Shown here: positions 1-8,835 of the stretch, one piece after another
Position numbering within the stretch: position 1 is the first letter of the stretch
Layout: each line of letters begins with the position of its first letter
Source of the DNA: UMGS1590 sp963558655
Lineage (GTDB): Bacteria; Bacillota; Peptococcia; Peptococcales; Peptococcaceae
Length of the DNA: 64,000 bases
Assembly (NCBI GenBank): GCA_963558655.1
Contig: CAUWHJ010000014.1
Location: 14,660-78,659, forward strand
Direction of reading: 5' to 3'
Position numbers and translations under genes: made by a program
The notes under the pieces: model-generated
The model's database searches: none
What the model was told of the DNA's origin: nothing
Seen by the model: only the letters and a program-made list of their open reading frames with translations

Positions 1-89
1 TGGGCTTTCCGGTGTCTGTTATAGACAGTAAGGAGATGGTTGATCGATTCGTGCAGGAGGTGGAGCGCCGTGGAATTTGTACCACATGA
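1..89 (+). CDS. C-terminal end of a VRR-NUC-like nuclease (partial, cut by window edge)
   Basis: Frame 3 is open from the first base to a TGA at 87-89 and reads as a tail with GFPVSVIDS followed by a short basic helix. Phage VRR-NUC nucleases typically end with a similar G-[FY]-P-V-x-V-[IL]-D-S string, and such genes usually sit directly before an SNF2-like helicase, as here. The stop overlaps the GTG start of the helicase at 70. Only about 28 residues are visible, so the family call is an inference from this motif and the position. Confidence 0.5.
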   Translation, partial: GFPVSVIDSKEMVDRFVQEVERRGICTT

Positions 90-1440
90 TTATCAGCGCG
101 CGGCGATGAAGTGGATCGTTGATAAGCCAAAATGTGGGCTGTTTTTGGACATGGGCCTTGGGAAGACGGTGACTACACTGACGGCATTGGACTATCTCAT
201 GTACCAGGAATTCGAGATCGACAAGGCTCTAGTCGTTGCGCCGAAGCGCGTGGTCACGGATACCTGGGCGCGCGAGTGTCAGAAATGGGATCATTTGAAC
301 CATCTCGAGGTTTCGCCGATCGTCGGGACACCTCGAGAACGACGCGCAGCCATTCGCCGGCAGGCAGATATTTATCTTGTCAGCCGCGATAACATCAAGT
401 GGCTGATTGAGACATTGGACGGTGTCTGGCCTTATGATGTGCTTGTTCTCGATGAGCTGTCGAGCTTCAAGAATCCGCAAACGAATCGCTTCAAGGCCCT
501 GCGCAAGGTTGCCTATAAGTGCAAGCGCGTGATCGGCCTCACTGGCACGCCGGCGCCAAACGGCTATACAGATCTATGGAGCCAGATTTATCTACTGGAT
601 CAGGGCAAGCGTCTGGGGAAAACGTTGACTGATTTTCGACGCCGGTACTGTGAAGCGATCCGGTATCCATACTTTGTGAAATGGTCAGTGCCGAAGGAAC
701 ATCTTCACGACATCGACAGGAAGATCTCAGACATCTGCATCAGCATGACAGCGAAGGATTATCTCAAGCTGCCGCCGGTGTACAGCATTATCACGAATGT
801 TACGTTGGACAAGAAAGCACAACGCGCCTATGATGAGATGAAACAGGAAGCCGTGCTTGAGCTGGCTGGTACCGAGATCATCGGCGTGACCGCTGCAGCG
901 CTTATGAACAAGCTGCTGCAGATCGCCGGCGGTGCAGTATATGACGAAGACGGTGCTGTGACTGAGATCCACGATGCGAAGCTGGAAGCCCTTGAGCAGA
1001 TCGTAGAAGAATCACAGGGGCAACCGGTGTTGGTGTTCTACAGTTATAAGTTTGATGTTGATAGGATCCGTCAACGCTTTTCTGAGGTACGAACATTGGA
1101 AACGGATCAAGATATCACAGACTGGAACGCTGGGAAAGTGCCTGTCATGTTGGCTCATCCTGCGAGCTGTGGTCACGGCCTCAATCTCCAACAAGGCGGT
1201 CACATTATCGTGTGGTTTGGTCCGACGTGGAGCTTGGAGCTTTACCAGCAAGCAAACGCCCGGCTTAATCGCCAAGGCCAGGATAAACCCGTGATGATTT
1301 ATCATCTCATCGCAACAGGTACCGTGGATGAGCGCGTCATGGTGGCATTGGAAAATAAGTCAACGACACAGGCCGCGTTGATCGATTGCGTCAAGGCCGA
1401 GATTGGAAGTGTAAAACATGTGGAAAAAGCAGCCGTGTAA
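70..1440 (+). CDS. Phage SNF2/DEAD-like helicase
   Basis: About 456 residues of a superfamily 2 ATPase of the compact phage SNF2 type. The Q-motif-like YQRAAM precedes Walker A (DMGLGKT, around residues 27-33). A DELS Walker B follows (around 130), then GLTGTPAPNG (motif III region), and the C-terminal lobe has GHGLNLQ and QANARLNRQGQ (motifs V/VI). I chose the GTG at 70 because GCAGGAGGTGG lies 8 bases upstream and the Q-motif follows at once; an ATG at 40 would add a non-conserved leader. It probably remodels DNA or protein-DNA complexes during phage replication. It overlaps both neighbours and is part of the early operon. Confidence 0.85.
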   Translation: MEFVPHDYQRAAMKWIVDKPKCGLFLDMGLGKTVTTLTALDYLMYQEFEIDKALVVAPKRVVTDTWARECQKWDHLNHLEVSPIVGTPRERRAAIRRQADIYLVSRDNIKWLIETLDGVWPYDVLVLDELSSFKNPQTNRFKALRKVAYKCKRVIGLTGTPAPNGYTDLWSQIYLLDQGKRLGKTLTDFRRRYCEAIRYPYFVKWSVPKEHLHDIDRKISDICISMTAKDYLKLPPVYSIITNVTLDKKAQRAYDEMKQEAVLELAGTEIIGVTAAALMNKLLQIAGGAVYDEDGAVTEIHDAKLEALEQIVEESQGQPVLVFYSYKFDVDRIRQRFSEVRTLETDQDITDWNAGKVPVMLAHPASCGHGLNLQQGGHIIVWFGPTWSLELYQQANARLNRQGQDKPVMIYHLIATGTVDERVMVALENKSTTQAALIDCVKAEIGSVKHVEKAAV

Positions 1441-1615
1441 AGAATGTACGATTAGACACCCATCGTGCCACATGCAGTGCCAGCCTTATATGGCGTGGCG
1501 CGAGTGGTATGACGATGTGAAAGAAAAGCAGCGAGAGGATCACGAATGGGCGGAAATCAAAAGCCATCGTGAAGACCGTTTTAGAAAGCAGAAGAAAGGA
1601 CGGTATAAAAAATGA
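1418..1615 (+). CDS. Small Cys/His-rich phage protein, possible zinc binding
   Basis: A 65-residue protein whose first 25 residues hold C-x2-C-x6-C-x3-C with nearby histidines (CKEC, HPSCHMQC). The rest is a highly charged helix ending in a basic tail. Phage early operons often carry such short zinc-ribbon-like ORFs at this place. It overlaps the helicase end by 23 bases and shares an ATGA stop/start with the next gene, so translational coupling is likely. Zinc binding is inferred from the cysteine pattern only. Confidence 0.6.
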   Translation: MWKKQPCKECTIRHPSCHMQCQPYMAWREWYDDVKEKQREDHEWAEIKSHREDRFRKQKKGRYKK

Positions 1616-2109
1616 ACTTGACTGAATACGCAGAATGGGTATGGCAGCGACACGAACCTGATCCGGTGTATGTGGGATTTTATTGGGACAATCTCAGAGA
1701 AGCCTGCGAGGGCCTTGCCAGTGAAAGTGGTGAGCTGTTGCAGTGTCAGAGAAAGATGACTTACGAGCGAACCATGATACCGCCGGGTGAATTTCTGATC
1801 GAGGCGGCGGATGTTCTACACTATCTGGCACTGTTCTGTCGGCAGGCCGGTGTCGGCGTGGATGATCTGGCAAACATCAATATGAGTAAGTTGAAAGCTC
1901 GAGATCTCGGACGGCAAGCAGATTTTGAAATGATGTTTCGTGCGTGGAAGCCGGAAGTCGAACTGTTGAGAGAGTATCTTGATCGCGTGAATCGAATGAC
2001 GGTTCTGATGTGTACGGAGGGTGATGCGGATGAGCCCATGCAGTGGTGGTGGTATGACCAGAAAGGGAAGGTGAAAAATGACAGCGAAGGAACAACTGAA
2101 CGAGATTAG
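1612..2109 (+). CDS. MazG-like nucleotide pyrophosphohydrolase domain protein
   Basis: A 165-residue protein. The region around residues 25-90 has the all-alpha MazG layout: a GLASESGELLQ helix (E-x2-E type metal ligands) and EAADVLHYLALF, equivalent to the second metal-binding helix with a conserved D. Phage MazG-like enzymes hydrolyse (d)NTPs or related alarmones to monophosphates. The C-terminal 60 residues are not recognised. The start overlaps the preceding stop (ATGA) and the end overlaps the next gene by about 30 bases. Confidence 0.7.
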   Translation: MNLTEYAEWVWQRHEPDPVYVGFYWDNLREACEGLASESGELLQCQRKMTYERTMIPPGEFLIEAADVLHYLALFCRQAGVGVDDLANINMSKLKARDLGRQADFEMMFRAWKPEVELLREYLDRVNRMTVLMCTEGDADEPMQWWWYDQKGKVKNDSEGTTERD

Positions 2110-2503
2110 GTATATGGGGTTGGAGATTGATGTGCTGCAGGAGGAGGTTATGCGGCTGCGGCAGGAAGCGGAGGGCATCAAGGCGATGGCACTCTCGGAC
2201 ATGCCGAAGGGCGGTCAGCCGAAGGACGCGGCGGCGATCATCGCGGAGGTGGCGGATTTGCAGCGCATACGCTATGCGCTGACGTTGGAACGGATGGAGA
2301 AGCGTGAGCAGGCGATGGTGGTCATCACCAGGATGGAGGATGGGGATCAGCGCGCGGTGTTAATCATGCGTTACATTCTCGGGAAATCGTGGAACGATAT
2401 TGCCGATGAGATGCATTACTCCATGCGTGGCATCTTCAAAATTCACGGACAAGCTTTACAGGAATTTGAGCAAGTGTGCAGTAAAGTGCAGTTCGATCTG
2501 TGA
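2078..2503 (+). CDS. DUF1492/ArpU-like late transcription regulator
   Basis: 141 residues: an N-terminal coiled-coil of about 90 residues, then a C-terminal sigma-70 region 4-like helix-turn-helix (region LGKSWNDIADEMHYSMRGIFKIHGQAL). Proteins of this kind (DUF1492, ArpU, phage RinA-like) sit at the end of the early module and just before the terminase genes in Bacillota phages, and are thought to switch on late genes. The position here, followed by a terminator and then the packaging genes, fits that role. Confidence 0.7.
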   Translation: MTAKEQLNEIRYMGLEIDVLQEEVMRLRQEAEGIKAMALSDMPKGGQPKDAAAIIAEVADLQRIRYALTLERMEKREQAMVVITRMEDGDQRAVLIMRYILGKSWNDIADEMHYSMRGIFKIHGQALQEFEQVCSKVQFDL

Positions 2504-2592
2504 TATCATGTAATTGGGTTTTAAGGGGCCAAAAGTGGTTTTTCTGGTTGATCATTCCCCTTTCATTTTTGACACCTCCTTTTTTTATGATA

Positions 2593-2624
2593 ACCGCGCT
2601 TTAGGTAGAGGCGCGGTATTTTTA
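2593..2624 (+). terminator. Rho-independent terminator after the early module
   Basis: Perfect 7-bp stem ACCGCGC/GCGCGGT followed by ATTTTTAT. It separates the DUF1492-like gene from the ParB-DUF4417 gene. The 150 bases between those genes contain no convincing ORF. Confidence 0.75.
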
Positions 2625-2659
2625 TACCCAAAATTCAGCAAGGAAAGGTGGCGGTATCG

Positions 2660-3712
2660 ATGCAACTCATCTATAAGCCTCTTCACAATCTCCGACCATA
2701 TGATAAAAATCCGCGTAATAATGCCGCCGCCGTTCCATATGTTGCTAACAGCATCAAGACATTCGGCTTTAAGGTGCCGATCATTGTTGATAGAGACGAT
2801 GTGATCGTCTGCGGGCACACACGTGCTGAAGCAGCCAAACAACTTGGCATGACAGAGGTACCTTGCGTCGTGGCCGATGACCTGACGCCGGATCAGATTC
2901 AAGCATTTCGCCTGGCGGACAACAAAGTCAGTGAGCTGGCCGAATGGGATACAGATCTTCTGGCCGACGAGCTGGATGATCTCGATGATTGGGACATGGA
3001 CGATTTTGGCTTTTTGGATGACGACGATGAAGACATCTTCGCCGAGGAAGAAGAAATGGAAGCGCCTGAGTCGAAGAAAGAGAATGAACGACTGCGCACC
3101 GATCGAGCTTACAACCTGGACCTGATTGATCCATATGGATTAGCCGGAAAATATGAGATGCCGATCATTGAGAATGACCACTTCATTCCTGACAAATTGA
3201 TCTCGTTCAACTACGCCCTGACCAGCAAGGAAAAACATGTGGGCGTTCATTTTTTCGTGGACGACTATCAGTTTGAGCGCGTGTGGAACGATCCGGAGGG
3301 CTATGTGGATACCCTGAGCCAATACGATTGTGTGTTCAGCCCAGATTTTAGTTTATATACAGAGATGCCTCTAGCGATGAAGATATGGAACGTGTATCGC
3401 AGTCGTTTAGTGGGCAATTTTTATCAGCAGATGGGGCTCAAGGTGATTCCTACACTCAGCTGGTGTGAGCCGGCGACATATGAATTTTGCTTTGATGGTA
3501 TCCCCAAAAGGAGCATCGTTGCCATCTCTACCATCGGCGTCAAGCAGGACAAAAAGGCCATGCAGATATGGCTGGATGGTATGGATGAGATGATGCAGCG
3601 CATTCAGCCGCAGGTCGTCATCGAGTATGGCGGCGATGTGGGATATGACTATGGAAAAACGCGCGTCGTGCGCTTCGGCAACACGAATGCAGAGAGGATG
3701 GCTAAGCTATGA
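2660..3712 (+). CDS. ParB-like nuclease domain fused to DUF4417
   Basis: About 350 residues. Residues 1-110 are a ParB/Sulfiredoxin-like domain, with NLRPYDKNPR, then GFKVPIIVD and the signature CGHTRAEAAKQLG. An unusually acidic linker follows (DDLDDWDMDDFGFLDDDDED region). The C-terminal half, about residues 150-350, resembles DUF4417, including TLSWCEPATYEFCFDGIP and VAISTIG strings. In many phages the ParB-like domain is joined to a DNA methyltransferase; here that partner is replaced. The start is taken at ATG 2660, with GGAAAGGTGG about 9 bases upstream. Function is unknown; DNA binding or nicking is possible for the N-terminus. Confidence 0.75.
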   Translation: MQLIYKPLHNLRPYDKNPRNNAAAVPYVANSIKTFGFKVPIIVDRDDVIVCGHTRAEAAKQLGMTEVPCVVADDLTPDQIQAFRLADNKVSELAEWDTDLLADELDDLDDWDMDDFGFLDDDDEDIFAEEEEMEAPESKKENERLRTDRAYNLDLIDPYGLAGKYEMPIIENDHFIPDKLISFNYALTSKEKHVGVHFFVDDYQFERVWNDPEGYVDTLSQYDCVFSPDFSLYTEMPLAMKIWNVYRSRLVGNFYQQMGLKVIPTLSWCEPATYEFCFDGIPKRSIVAISTIGVKQDKKAMQIWLDGMDEMMQRIQPQVVIEYGGDVGYDYGKTRVVRFGNTNAERMAKL

Positions 3713-3737
3713 ACCAACAGCTGAGGAGTGTGATTTG

Positions 3738-4121
3738 ATGGGTGGTAGAGGAGCTAGTAGCGCTTCAGGCAGAAGGAGATCTGGCGGTGGTGTAAAAAAT
3801 CGTGGTGTGACCATTGGTACCCCTGGTACGGGTATGCAAGTCACCAGCGAGGGTAGATTGAATGGAAAAATCTATTTCGTAAATAATTATGGGGAGTACC
3901 GCGATTATGATCAGCCATCGCGTGTTTTAAACCATGCTGCCGTTCAAAGAATGGTGCAAAGTGGAAATGCGAGATTTCTGAAACAAAATGAAATGACGTC
4001 CTTGAATAATGCACGTGACGGGTGGCAGGCTAATAAACCCGGCTATGAATTGTATGGGTATGATCAAAGCGATATACGAGGAAGAAGTAAATTAGTGTAT
4101 AGACCGAGACAAAGTAGGTGA
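3738..4121 (+). CDS. Phage hypothetical protein with MGGRG N-terminus
   Basis: 127 residues starting MGGRGASS and followed by a Ser/Gly/Arg-rich low-complexity leader and a compact domain with YFVNNYGEYRDYDQ. Short proteins with an MGGRG(A/G)SS start recur beside terminase or head genes in Bacillota prophages, and their function is not known to me. A GAGGAG site precedes ATG 3738. The open frame extends upstream into the previous gene, but the start after the Shine-Dalgarno site is preferred. Confidence 0.65.
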   Translation: MGGRGASSASGRRRSGGGVKNRGVTIGTPGTGMQVTSEGRLNGKIYFVNNYGEYRDYDQPSRVLNHAAVQRMVQSGNARFLKQNEMTSLNNARDGWQANKPGYELYGYDQSDIRGRSKLVYRPRQSR

Positions 4122-4127
4122 TGAGAC

Positions 4128-4469
4128 ATGGCTAAGAGGGGACGACCTCAGAAAGAGATTGATCAGAAAGAGTTTGAAAAGCTCTGTGAGCTGCAGTGCA
4201 CACAAGATGAGATCTGTGGTTGGTTCGACATCACCGACAAAACACTGAACGCCTGGTGCAAACGCACATACAAAGCGAATTTTTCCGAAGTATTTGCGCA
4301 AAAACGCGGAAAAGGGAAAATAGCACTCAGGCGTTATCAATTCCAGCAAGCAAAAAAGAATGCGACAATGGCTATTTGGCTTGGCAAACAATGGCTAGGT
4401 CAGACAGACCAAGTTAAGGTACAAACTCAGGCAATTCCGGTTGTGATCGAAAATGACCTCGAAGACTGA
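4128..4469 (+). CDS. Terminase small subunit
   Basis: 113 residues with an N-terminal RGRPQKEID arm and a helix-turn-helix (CTQDEICGWFDITDKTLNAWCKR), then a charged helix with AIWLGKQWLGQTDQ. This is the usual build of PBSX-like small terminase subunits, which bind the packaging site and load the large subunit. It overlaps terL by 17 bases. Confidence 0.85.
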   Translation: MAKRGRPQKEIDQKEFEKLCELQCTQDEICGWFDITDKTLNAWCKRTYKANFSEVFAQKRGKGKIALRRYQFQQAKKNATMAIWLGKQWLGQTDQVKVQTQAIPVVIENDLED

Positions 4470-5730
4470 ACAGATAACAACACGAAATATTAAGCTGTCG
4501 GATATCGTCGGTGGCGGCTACAAAGAGTTTTGGAATTTCAAAGGCCGCTACCGTGTGTGTAAAGGCAGCCGTGCCAGCAAGAAAAGCAAAACCACGGCGC
4601 TGAATTTCATCGTGCGCATGATGCAGTACCCGCTCGCCAATATGTTGGTTGTGCGCAAGGTCTATAGCACCCTGGCGAACAGCTGTTTCACCGAGCTCAA
4701 GTGGGCCATCCACCGCTTGGGCGTTGAAGAATATTGGGAATTTAAGCGCAATCCGCTCGAAATGACCTATCTGCCGACCGGCCAGAAGATTTATTTTCGC
4801 GGCATGGATGATGGTTTGAAGATCACATCCATCACCGTGGAAGTTGGATACCTTTGCTGGTGCTGGATCGAAGAAGCGTATGAGCTATCGAATGAAAACC
4901 AGTTCAACCTTTTAGATGAATCTATCCGTGGCGCGCTGCCACCGGAAAGCGGGCTTTTCAAACAGATCACGCTGATCTTCAACCCATGGAACGAACACCA
5001 CTGGTTGAAGCAGCGCTTTTTTGATGTCAAAGATGATCCTGATATTCTGGCGATGACCACCAACTATCTTTGTAATGAGTGGCTGGATGATTCTGACCGC
5101 CGACTTTTCGAGCGCATGAAGCGCGACAACCCAAAACGCTACCGTGTAGCAGGCCTCGGCGAGTGGGGCGTTGTTGATGGCACCGTTTATGCGAATTGGG
5201 AAGAAAAGGCATTCAGCGTTGAGGAAGTCAGCAAGATTGTCGGCGTCAAATCTGCGTTTGGTCTGGACTTTGGCTATGTCAACGACCCATCAGCGCTCTT
5301 CTGTGGCCTTGTCAGTACAGAGAGTAAAACGATCTGGGTATTTGATGAAATGTATGAGCACGCGCTGAGCAATGAAGACATTGCCGCAAAAATCCATGAA
5401 ATGGGTTACCAGAAAGAACGTATCATCGCCGACAGCGCTGAGCCAAAATCGATCGATCGTCTCTATGACTTGGGTATCTATCGCATCGAACGCGCCAAAA
5501 AGGGCCGCGACAGCGTGCGTTATGGCATTGACAACATCCGCGATTATCATATTATCATTCATCCTAAATGCGTGAATTTCTTGACAGAAATCAGCAATTA
5601 CACTTGGAAGGAAGATCCGAAGACAGGCAAAAAGCTGAATGAGCCTGTCGGTGATTTCAACCACTTGATGGACGCCATGCGCTATGCCATGGAAGGCTTC
5701 GGCGATGCGTCGGCCTTTAGTTTTGATTGA
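4453..5730 (+). CDS. Terminase large subunit (PBSX family)
   Basis: 425 residues. The N-terminal ATPase has a CKGSRASKKSKT P-loop variant (around residues 37-48) and a Walker B-like LCWCWIEEAYEL. The C-terminal RNase H-like nuclease region has GLDFGYVNDPSALFCG and IIADSAEPKSI, with a final D in FNHLMDAMRYA. The length is normal for TerL. The enzyme pumps DNA into the prohead and cuts the concatemer. It is followed at once by the portal gene. Confidence 0.93.
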   Translation: MTSKTEQITTRNIKLSDIVGGGYKEFWNFKGRYRVCKGSRASKKSKTTALNFIVRMMQYPLANMLVVRKVYSTLANSCFTELKWAIHRLGVEEYWEFKRNPLEMTYLPTGQKIYFRGMDDGLKITSITVEVGYLCWCWIEEAYELSNENQFNLLDESIRGALPPESGLFKQITLIFNPWNEHHWLKQRFFDVKDDPDILAMTTNYLCNEWLDDSDRRLFERMKRDNPKRYRVAGLGEWGVVDGTVYANWEEKAFSVEEVSKIVGVKSAFGLDFGYVNDPSALFCGLVSTESKTIWVFDEMYEHALSNEDIAAKIHEMGYQKERIIADSAEPKSIDRLYDLGIYRIERAKKGRDSVRYGIDNIRDYHIIIHPKCVNFLTEISNYTWKEDPKTGKKLNEPVGDFNHLMDAMRYAMEGFGDASAFSFD

Positions 5731-7214
5731 CCTTGGAGGTGGACACCATTATTAGTCTACTTGATAAATTTTCAAACGTGTTCGCCAACCTGGGTGAGCA
5801 CAGCGCGAAAAAAACAGATTACATCGAAAACGAGATTTACCAGTTCATGCATAGTCCGAAGCGTGAGGCGATGATGACTGGTGAACGCTATTATGTCGGC
5901 AACCATGACATCCTATACCGAAAGCGCGAGATGATCGGCGAGAACGGCGAACTGGAAGAAGTCAGGAATCTGCCAAACAATAAAGTGGTCAACAACCAGT
6001 ATGCAAAGCTGGTCGACCAGAAAGCCAATTACCTATTGGGTAATCCGCTGTCGATCCAGACGGATAACGAAGTTTATGCCGATCTGTTGAATGAAACGCT
6101 GGGGCCGGCATTTCATCGCACGCTGAAAAACATTGGCGAGGATGCGTTAAACTGTGGCATCGGCTGGCTCTTGGTTCATTATGACGAAAACGGTGATTTG
6201 CAGTTGAAGCGGATCCGACCTTATGAGCTGATACCCGGTTGGCAAGATGCAGAGCACACGATCCTTGATTTTGCCATCCGCATTTACCCTGTTATCGAGT
6301 GCGAGGGCATCAATGAAAATGTGGGCTGGCGTGTTGAGGTTTTCGATAAAACCGGCATTACTTATTACGAGTACGATGGTGCGCTAAAACCTTGCGAGCC
6401 ATACCACGAGAATTACATTACGCAGATTACTGGTGATAGTGAGATCGGCTTTAATTGGGATAACATACCGCTGATCGCGTTCAAATACAACAGTAAAGAG
6501 ATCCCGCTGATTAAGAAATGCAAGGTGCTGCAGGATGGGTTCAACGTCATGATGAGTGACTTCGAAAACAACATGCAGGAAGACGCCAGAAATACAATCC
6601 TAGTGCTCACCAACTATGATGGTGAAAACCTTGGCGAGTTCCGGCGTAACCTTGCCACTTTTGGCGCGGTGAAGGTCAGAAACACCGGCGAAACGCGCGG
6701 CGGTGTTAGCACGCTGCAAGTCGAGGTCAACGCCGCCAATTACAACCTTGTGCTGGCGCTGCTCAAGCAAGCCCTGATCGAGAATGCGATGGGGTACGAT
6801 GCGAAGGACGATCGCCTGGCTGGCAATCCGAACCAAATGAATATCCAGAGCATGTACTCGGACATCGATCTGGACGCCAACGGTATGGAGATGGAATTCC
6901 AGGCGGCGATGGCGCAGCTGGTGTGGTTCCTGAGCGCGCATTTCGCGAACACCGGACAAGGCGATTTTGAAGGTGAGAAAGTCGATTTCACCTTTAACCG
7001 CGATGTCTTGATAAATGAATCTGAATTGATCGCCAACCTCAGAGCGTCCGAGGGCCTTATCAGCCGTGAAACCCGCATCGCAAAACATCCGTATGTGACG
7101 GATCCACAAGCTGAGCTGGAACGTATGCGGCAGGAAGAGCAAGAGTCGATACAGCAGATGATGGATTATCAGGACCTTGGTGTAGGCGGTGAGCCAGATG
7201 GTACTGAGGAATGA
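5727..7214 (+). CDS. Phage portal protein (SPP1 gp6-like)
   Basis: About 490 residues of the SPP1 gp6 portal family. NKVVNNQYAKLVDQKANYLLGNP marks the N-terminal core, and NIPLIAFKYN and KDDRLAGNPNQMNIQSMYSDIDLDAN mark the central and stem region. The portal forms the dodecameric DNA entry vertex. The start is ambiguous. A TTG at 5727 overlaps the terL stop, but a strong GGAGGTGG (5735-5742) lies downstream of it and is best spaced for an ATT codon at 5748. No ATG/GTG with good spacing is in frame there. Confidence 0.9.
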   Translation: MTLEVDTIISLLDKFSNVFANLGEHSAKKTDYIENEIYQFMHSPKREAMMTGERYYVGNHDILYRKREMIGENGELEEVRNLPNNKVVNNQYAKLVDQKANYLLGNPLSIQTDNEVYADLLNETLGPAFHRTLKNIGEDALNCGIGWLLVHYDENGDLQLKRIRPYELIPGWQDAEHTILDFAIRIYPVIECEGINENVGWRVEVFDKTGITYYEYDGALKPCEPYHENYITQITGDSEIGFNWDNIPLIAFKYNSKEIPLIKKCKVLQDGFNVMMSDFENNMQEDARNTILVLTNYDGENLGEFRRNLATFGAVKVRNTGETRGGVSTLQVEVNAANYNLVLALLKQALIENAMGYDAKDDRLAGNPNQMNIQSMYSDIDLDANGMEMEFQAAMAQLVWFLSAHFANTGQGDFEGEKVDFTFNRDVLINESELIANLRASEGLISRETRIAKHPYVTDPQAELERMRQEEQESIQQMMDYQDLGVGGEPDGTEE

Positions 7215-8835
7215 TGAATATTGGAAACGCCGCGCTGAACAGCTAGAAGATGCACTGAATGCTAAGAACCGTCAAACCTATGCAGAGCTCGAGCGCATCT
7301 TTGACCGAGCTATTCGCGACATCGACAAAGCCATTCGTCGGTGGTACACACGATATTTGGTGAATAACGATGATATCAACCTTGCAGAAGCCAAGCGCAG
7401 ACTGGCGAAGCGCGAGTTGGAAGAATTCAAGTGGGATGTGCAAGAGTACATTCGCAAAGGTCGTGAAAACGGCGTGTCGGCCGATTGGGAAAAGCAGCTT
7501 GAAAATGCTTCGGCGCGTGTTCATATCTCACGGCTTGAGGCGCTCAAGATGGAACTGCAGCAGTACATCGAAGAGGTGTATGGGCAGGAACAAACGGCCG
7601 TGCAGCGCCACCTAGAGGATACGTACCGCGATACCTATTACCACCAAGCCTTTGAGATTTACCAGGGCATTGGTGTTGGCTGGACCTTCGCAGAGATCGA
7701 CGAGGATTATCTCGCCAAGGTGCTGGCAAAGCCCTGGGCGCCGGATCGCTATAATTTCAGTCAGCGTATCTGGAAAAACAAAGATAAGCTGTTGTCCAAC
7801 GCCCACCAGATCATCAGCCGTCATCTCATTTTAGGCAGCGATCCACAGAAGCCCATTGATGAGCTGGCGCAGGTGATGGGCGTGAGCAAGCGCAACGCTG
7901 GACGCCTGGTCATGACGGAAAGCGCTTACTTCGCCGGTGAGGCAAGGAAAGACTGTTTCAACGCGCTGGGTGTCGAGCGGTATAAGATCATCGCTACACT
8001 GGACCTTAAGACCTCTGCGATCTGCCGCGAAATGGATGGCAAGGTTTTCCGGCAATCCGAATATGAAGCCGGTACCACTGCACCACCATTCCATCCGAAT
8101 TGCCGTACAACCACGGCACCCTACTATGAAGATATGGAAGGCCTCGGTGAACGTGCTGCGCGTGATCCGGAGACGGGGAAGACCTACCGCGTGCCTGCGA
8201 GCATGACGTACAACGAGTGGTATGAGAAGTACGTGGGAAGTGTGGAAAGTGAACGCACGGGTAAGCATGACAGGCGAGATCATCCAGAGATTAAGGTTAA
8301 TAAACAAGCGATTAACCGCCCGGATTATAGAAGTAAATTCGATAAACTCACAGATAATGAGGTATTAAATCAAAACCTGTATAAATCAGCGAAGGAGATC
8401 CTCAAACATCGTGATGGTACTTTTCAGGAAGACTTATACCTGCTTCATAAAGAGACCGGTCAGGTACTGTATAAAAACACCACTTCAACCGTGAAACAGG
8501 GTGTTGCCTATACAGATGCGATGCGTAAACTTGTTAAGCGATATCCAAACCAGCTGGTCACTTTACATAACTATCCGCAAAGTATGCCACCAAGTGGGGA
8601 TGACATCCACACTCAACAAATAAAAGGTTACGCTATGGGGGTTGTCGTAGGGCACGACGGCAAAGTTTTCAAATATAAAATAAATGAAAATACAAAACCA
8701 TTCACTGTTATGCAGTACAAAATGGCCGTTGCCAAACACAAAGCAAAGGGTTACAATGAAGCTGAAGCGCAGGCAAGAGCGCTGCAAGACTTATCCAAAG
8801 ATTACCATTTTGACTTTGAGGAAGTGAACTTTTGA
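7189..8835 (+). CDS. MuF/SPP1 gp7-like minor head protein with C-terminal toxin-like extension
   Basis: 548 residues. Roughly residues 1-330 are a minor head protein. The MuF core runs through GRLVMTESAYFAGEARKDCF, ATLDLKTSAICREMDGKVF and APPFHPNCRTTT. From about residue 365 the sequence becomes more AT-rich and unrelated, with a JAB-like HNYPQSMPPSGDD string near residues 459-471, where the family's second His is Tyr. MuF proteins fused to C-terminal toxin domains are a known prophage polymorphic toxin class (Jamet and colleagues, 2017). The next gene is small, acidic and overlapping, as expected of an immunity gene. ATG 7198 is an alternative start. Confidence 0.85.
   Translation: MSQMVLRNDEYWKRRAEQLEDALNAKNRQTYAELERIFDRAIRDIDKAIRRWYTRYLVNNDDINLAEAKRRLAKRELEEFKWDVQEYIRKGRENGVSADWEKQLENASARVHISRLEALKMELQQYIEEVYGQEQTAVQRHLEDTYRDTYYHQAFEIYQGIGVGWTFAEIDEDYLAKVLAKPWAPDRYNFSQRIWKNKDKLLSNAHQIISRHLILGSDPQKPIDELAQVMGVSKRNAGRLVMTESAYFAGEARKDCFNALGVERYKIIATLDLKTSAICREMDGKVFRQSEYEAGTTAPPFHPNCRTTTAPYYEDMEGLGERAARDPETGKTYRVPASMTYNEWYEKYVGSVESERTGKHDRRDHPEIKVNKQAINRPDYRSKFDKLTDNEVLNQNLYKSAKEILKHRDGTFQEDLYLLHKETGQVLYKNTTSTVKQGVAYTDAMRKLVKRYPNQLVTLHNYPQSMPPSGDDIHTQQIKGYAMGVVVGHDGKVFKYKINENTKPFTVMQYKMAVAKHKAKGYNEAEAQARALQDLSKDYHFDFEEVNF

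Noticed and set aside
2514..2804. 96-residue plus-strand frame across the terminator at 2593
   Set aside because: It runs through a terminator hairpin and overlaps the ParB-like gene in another frame; no plausible start.
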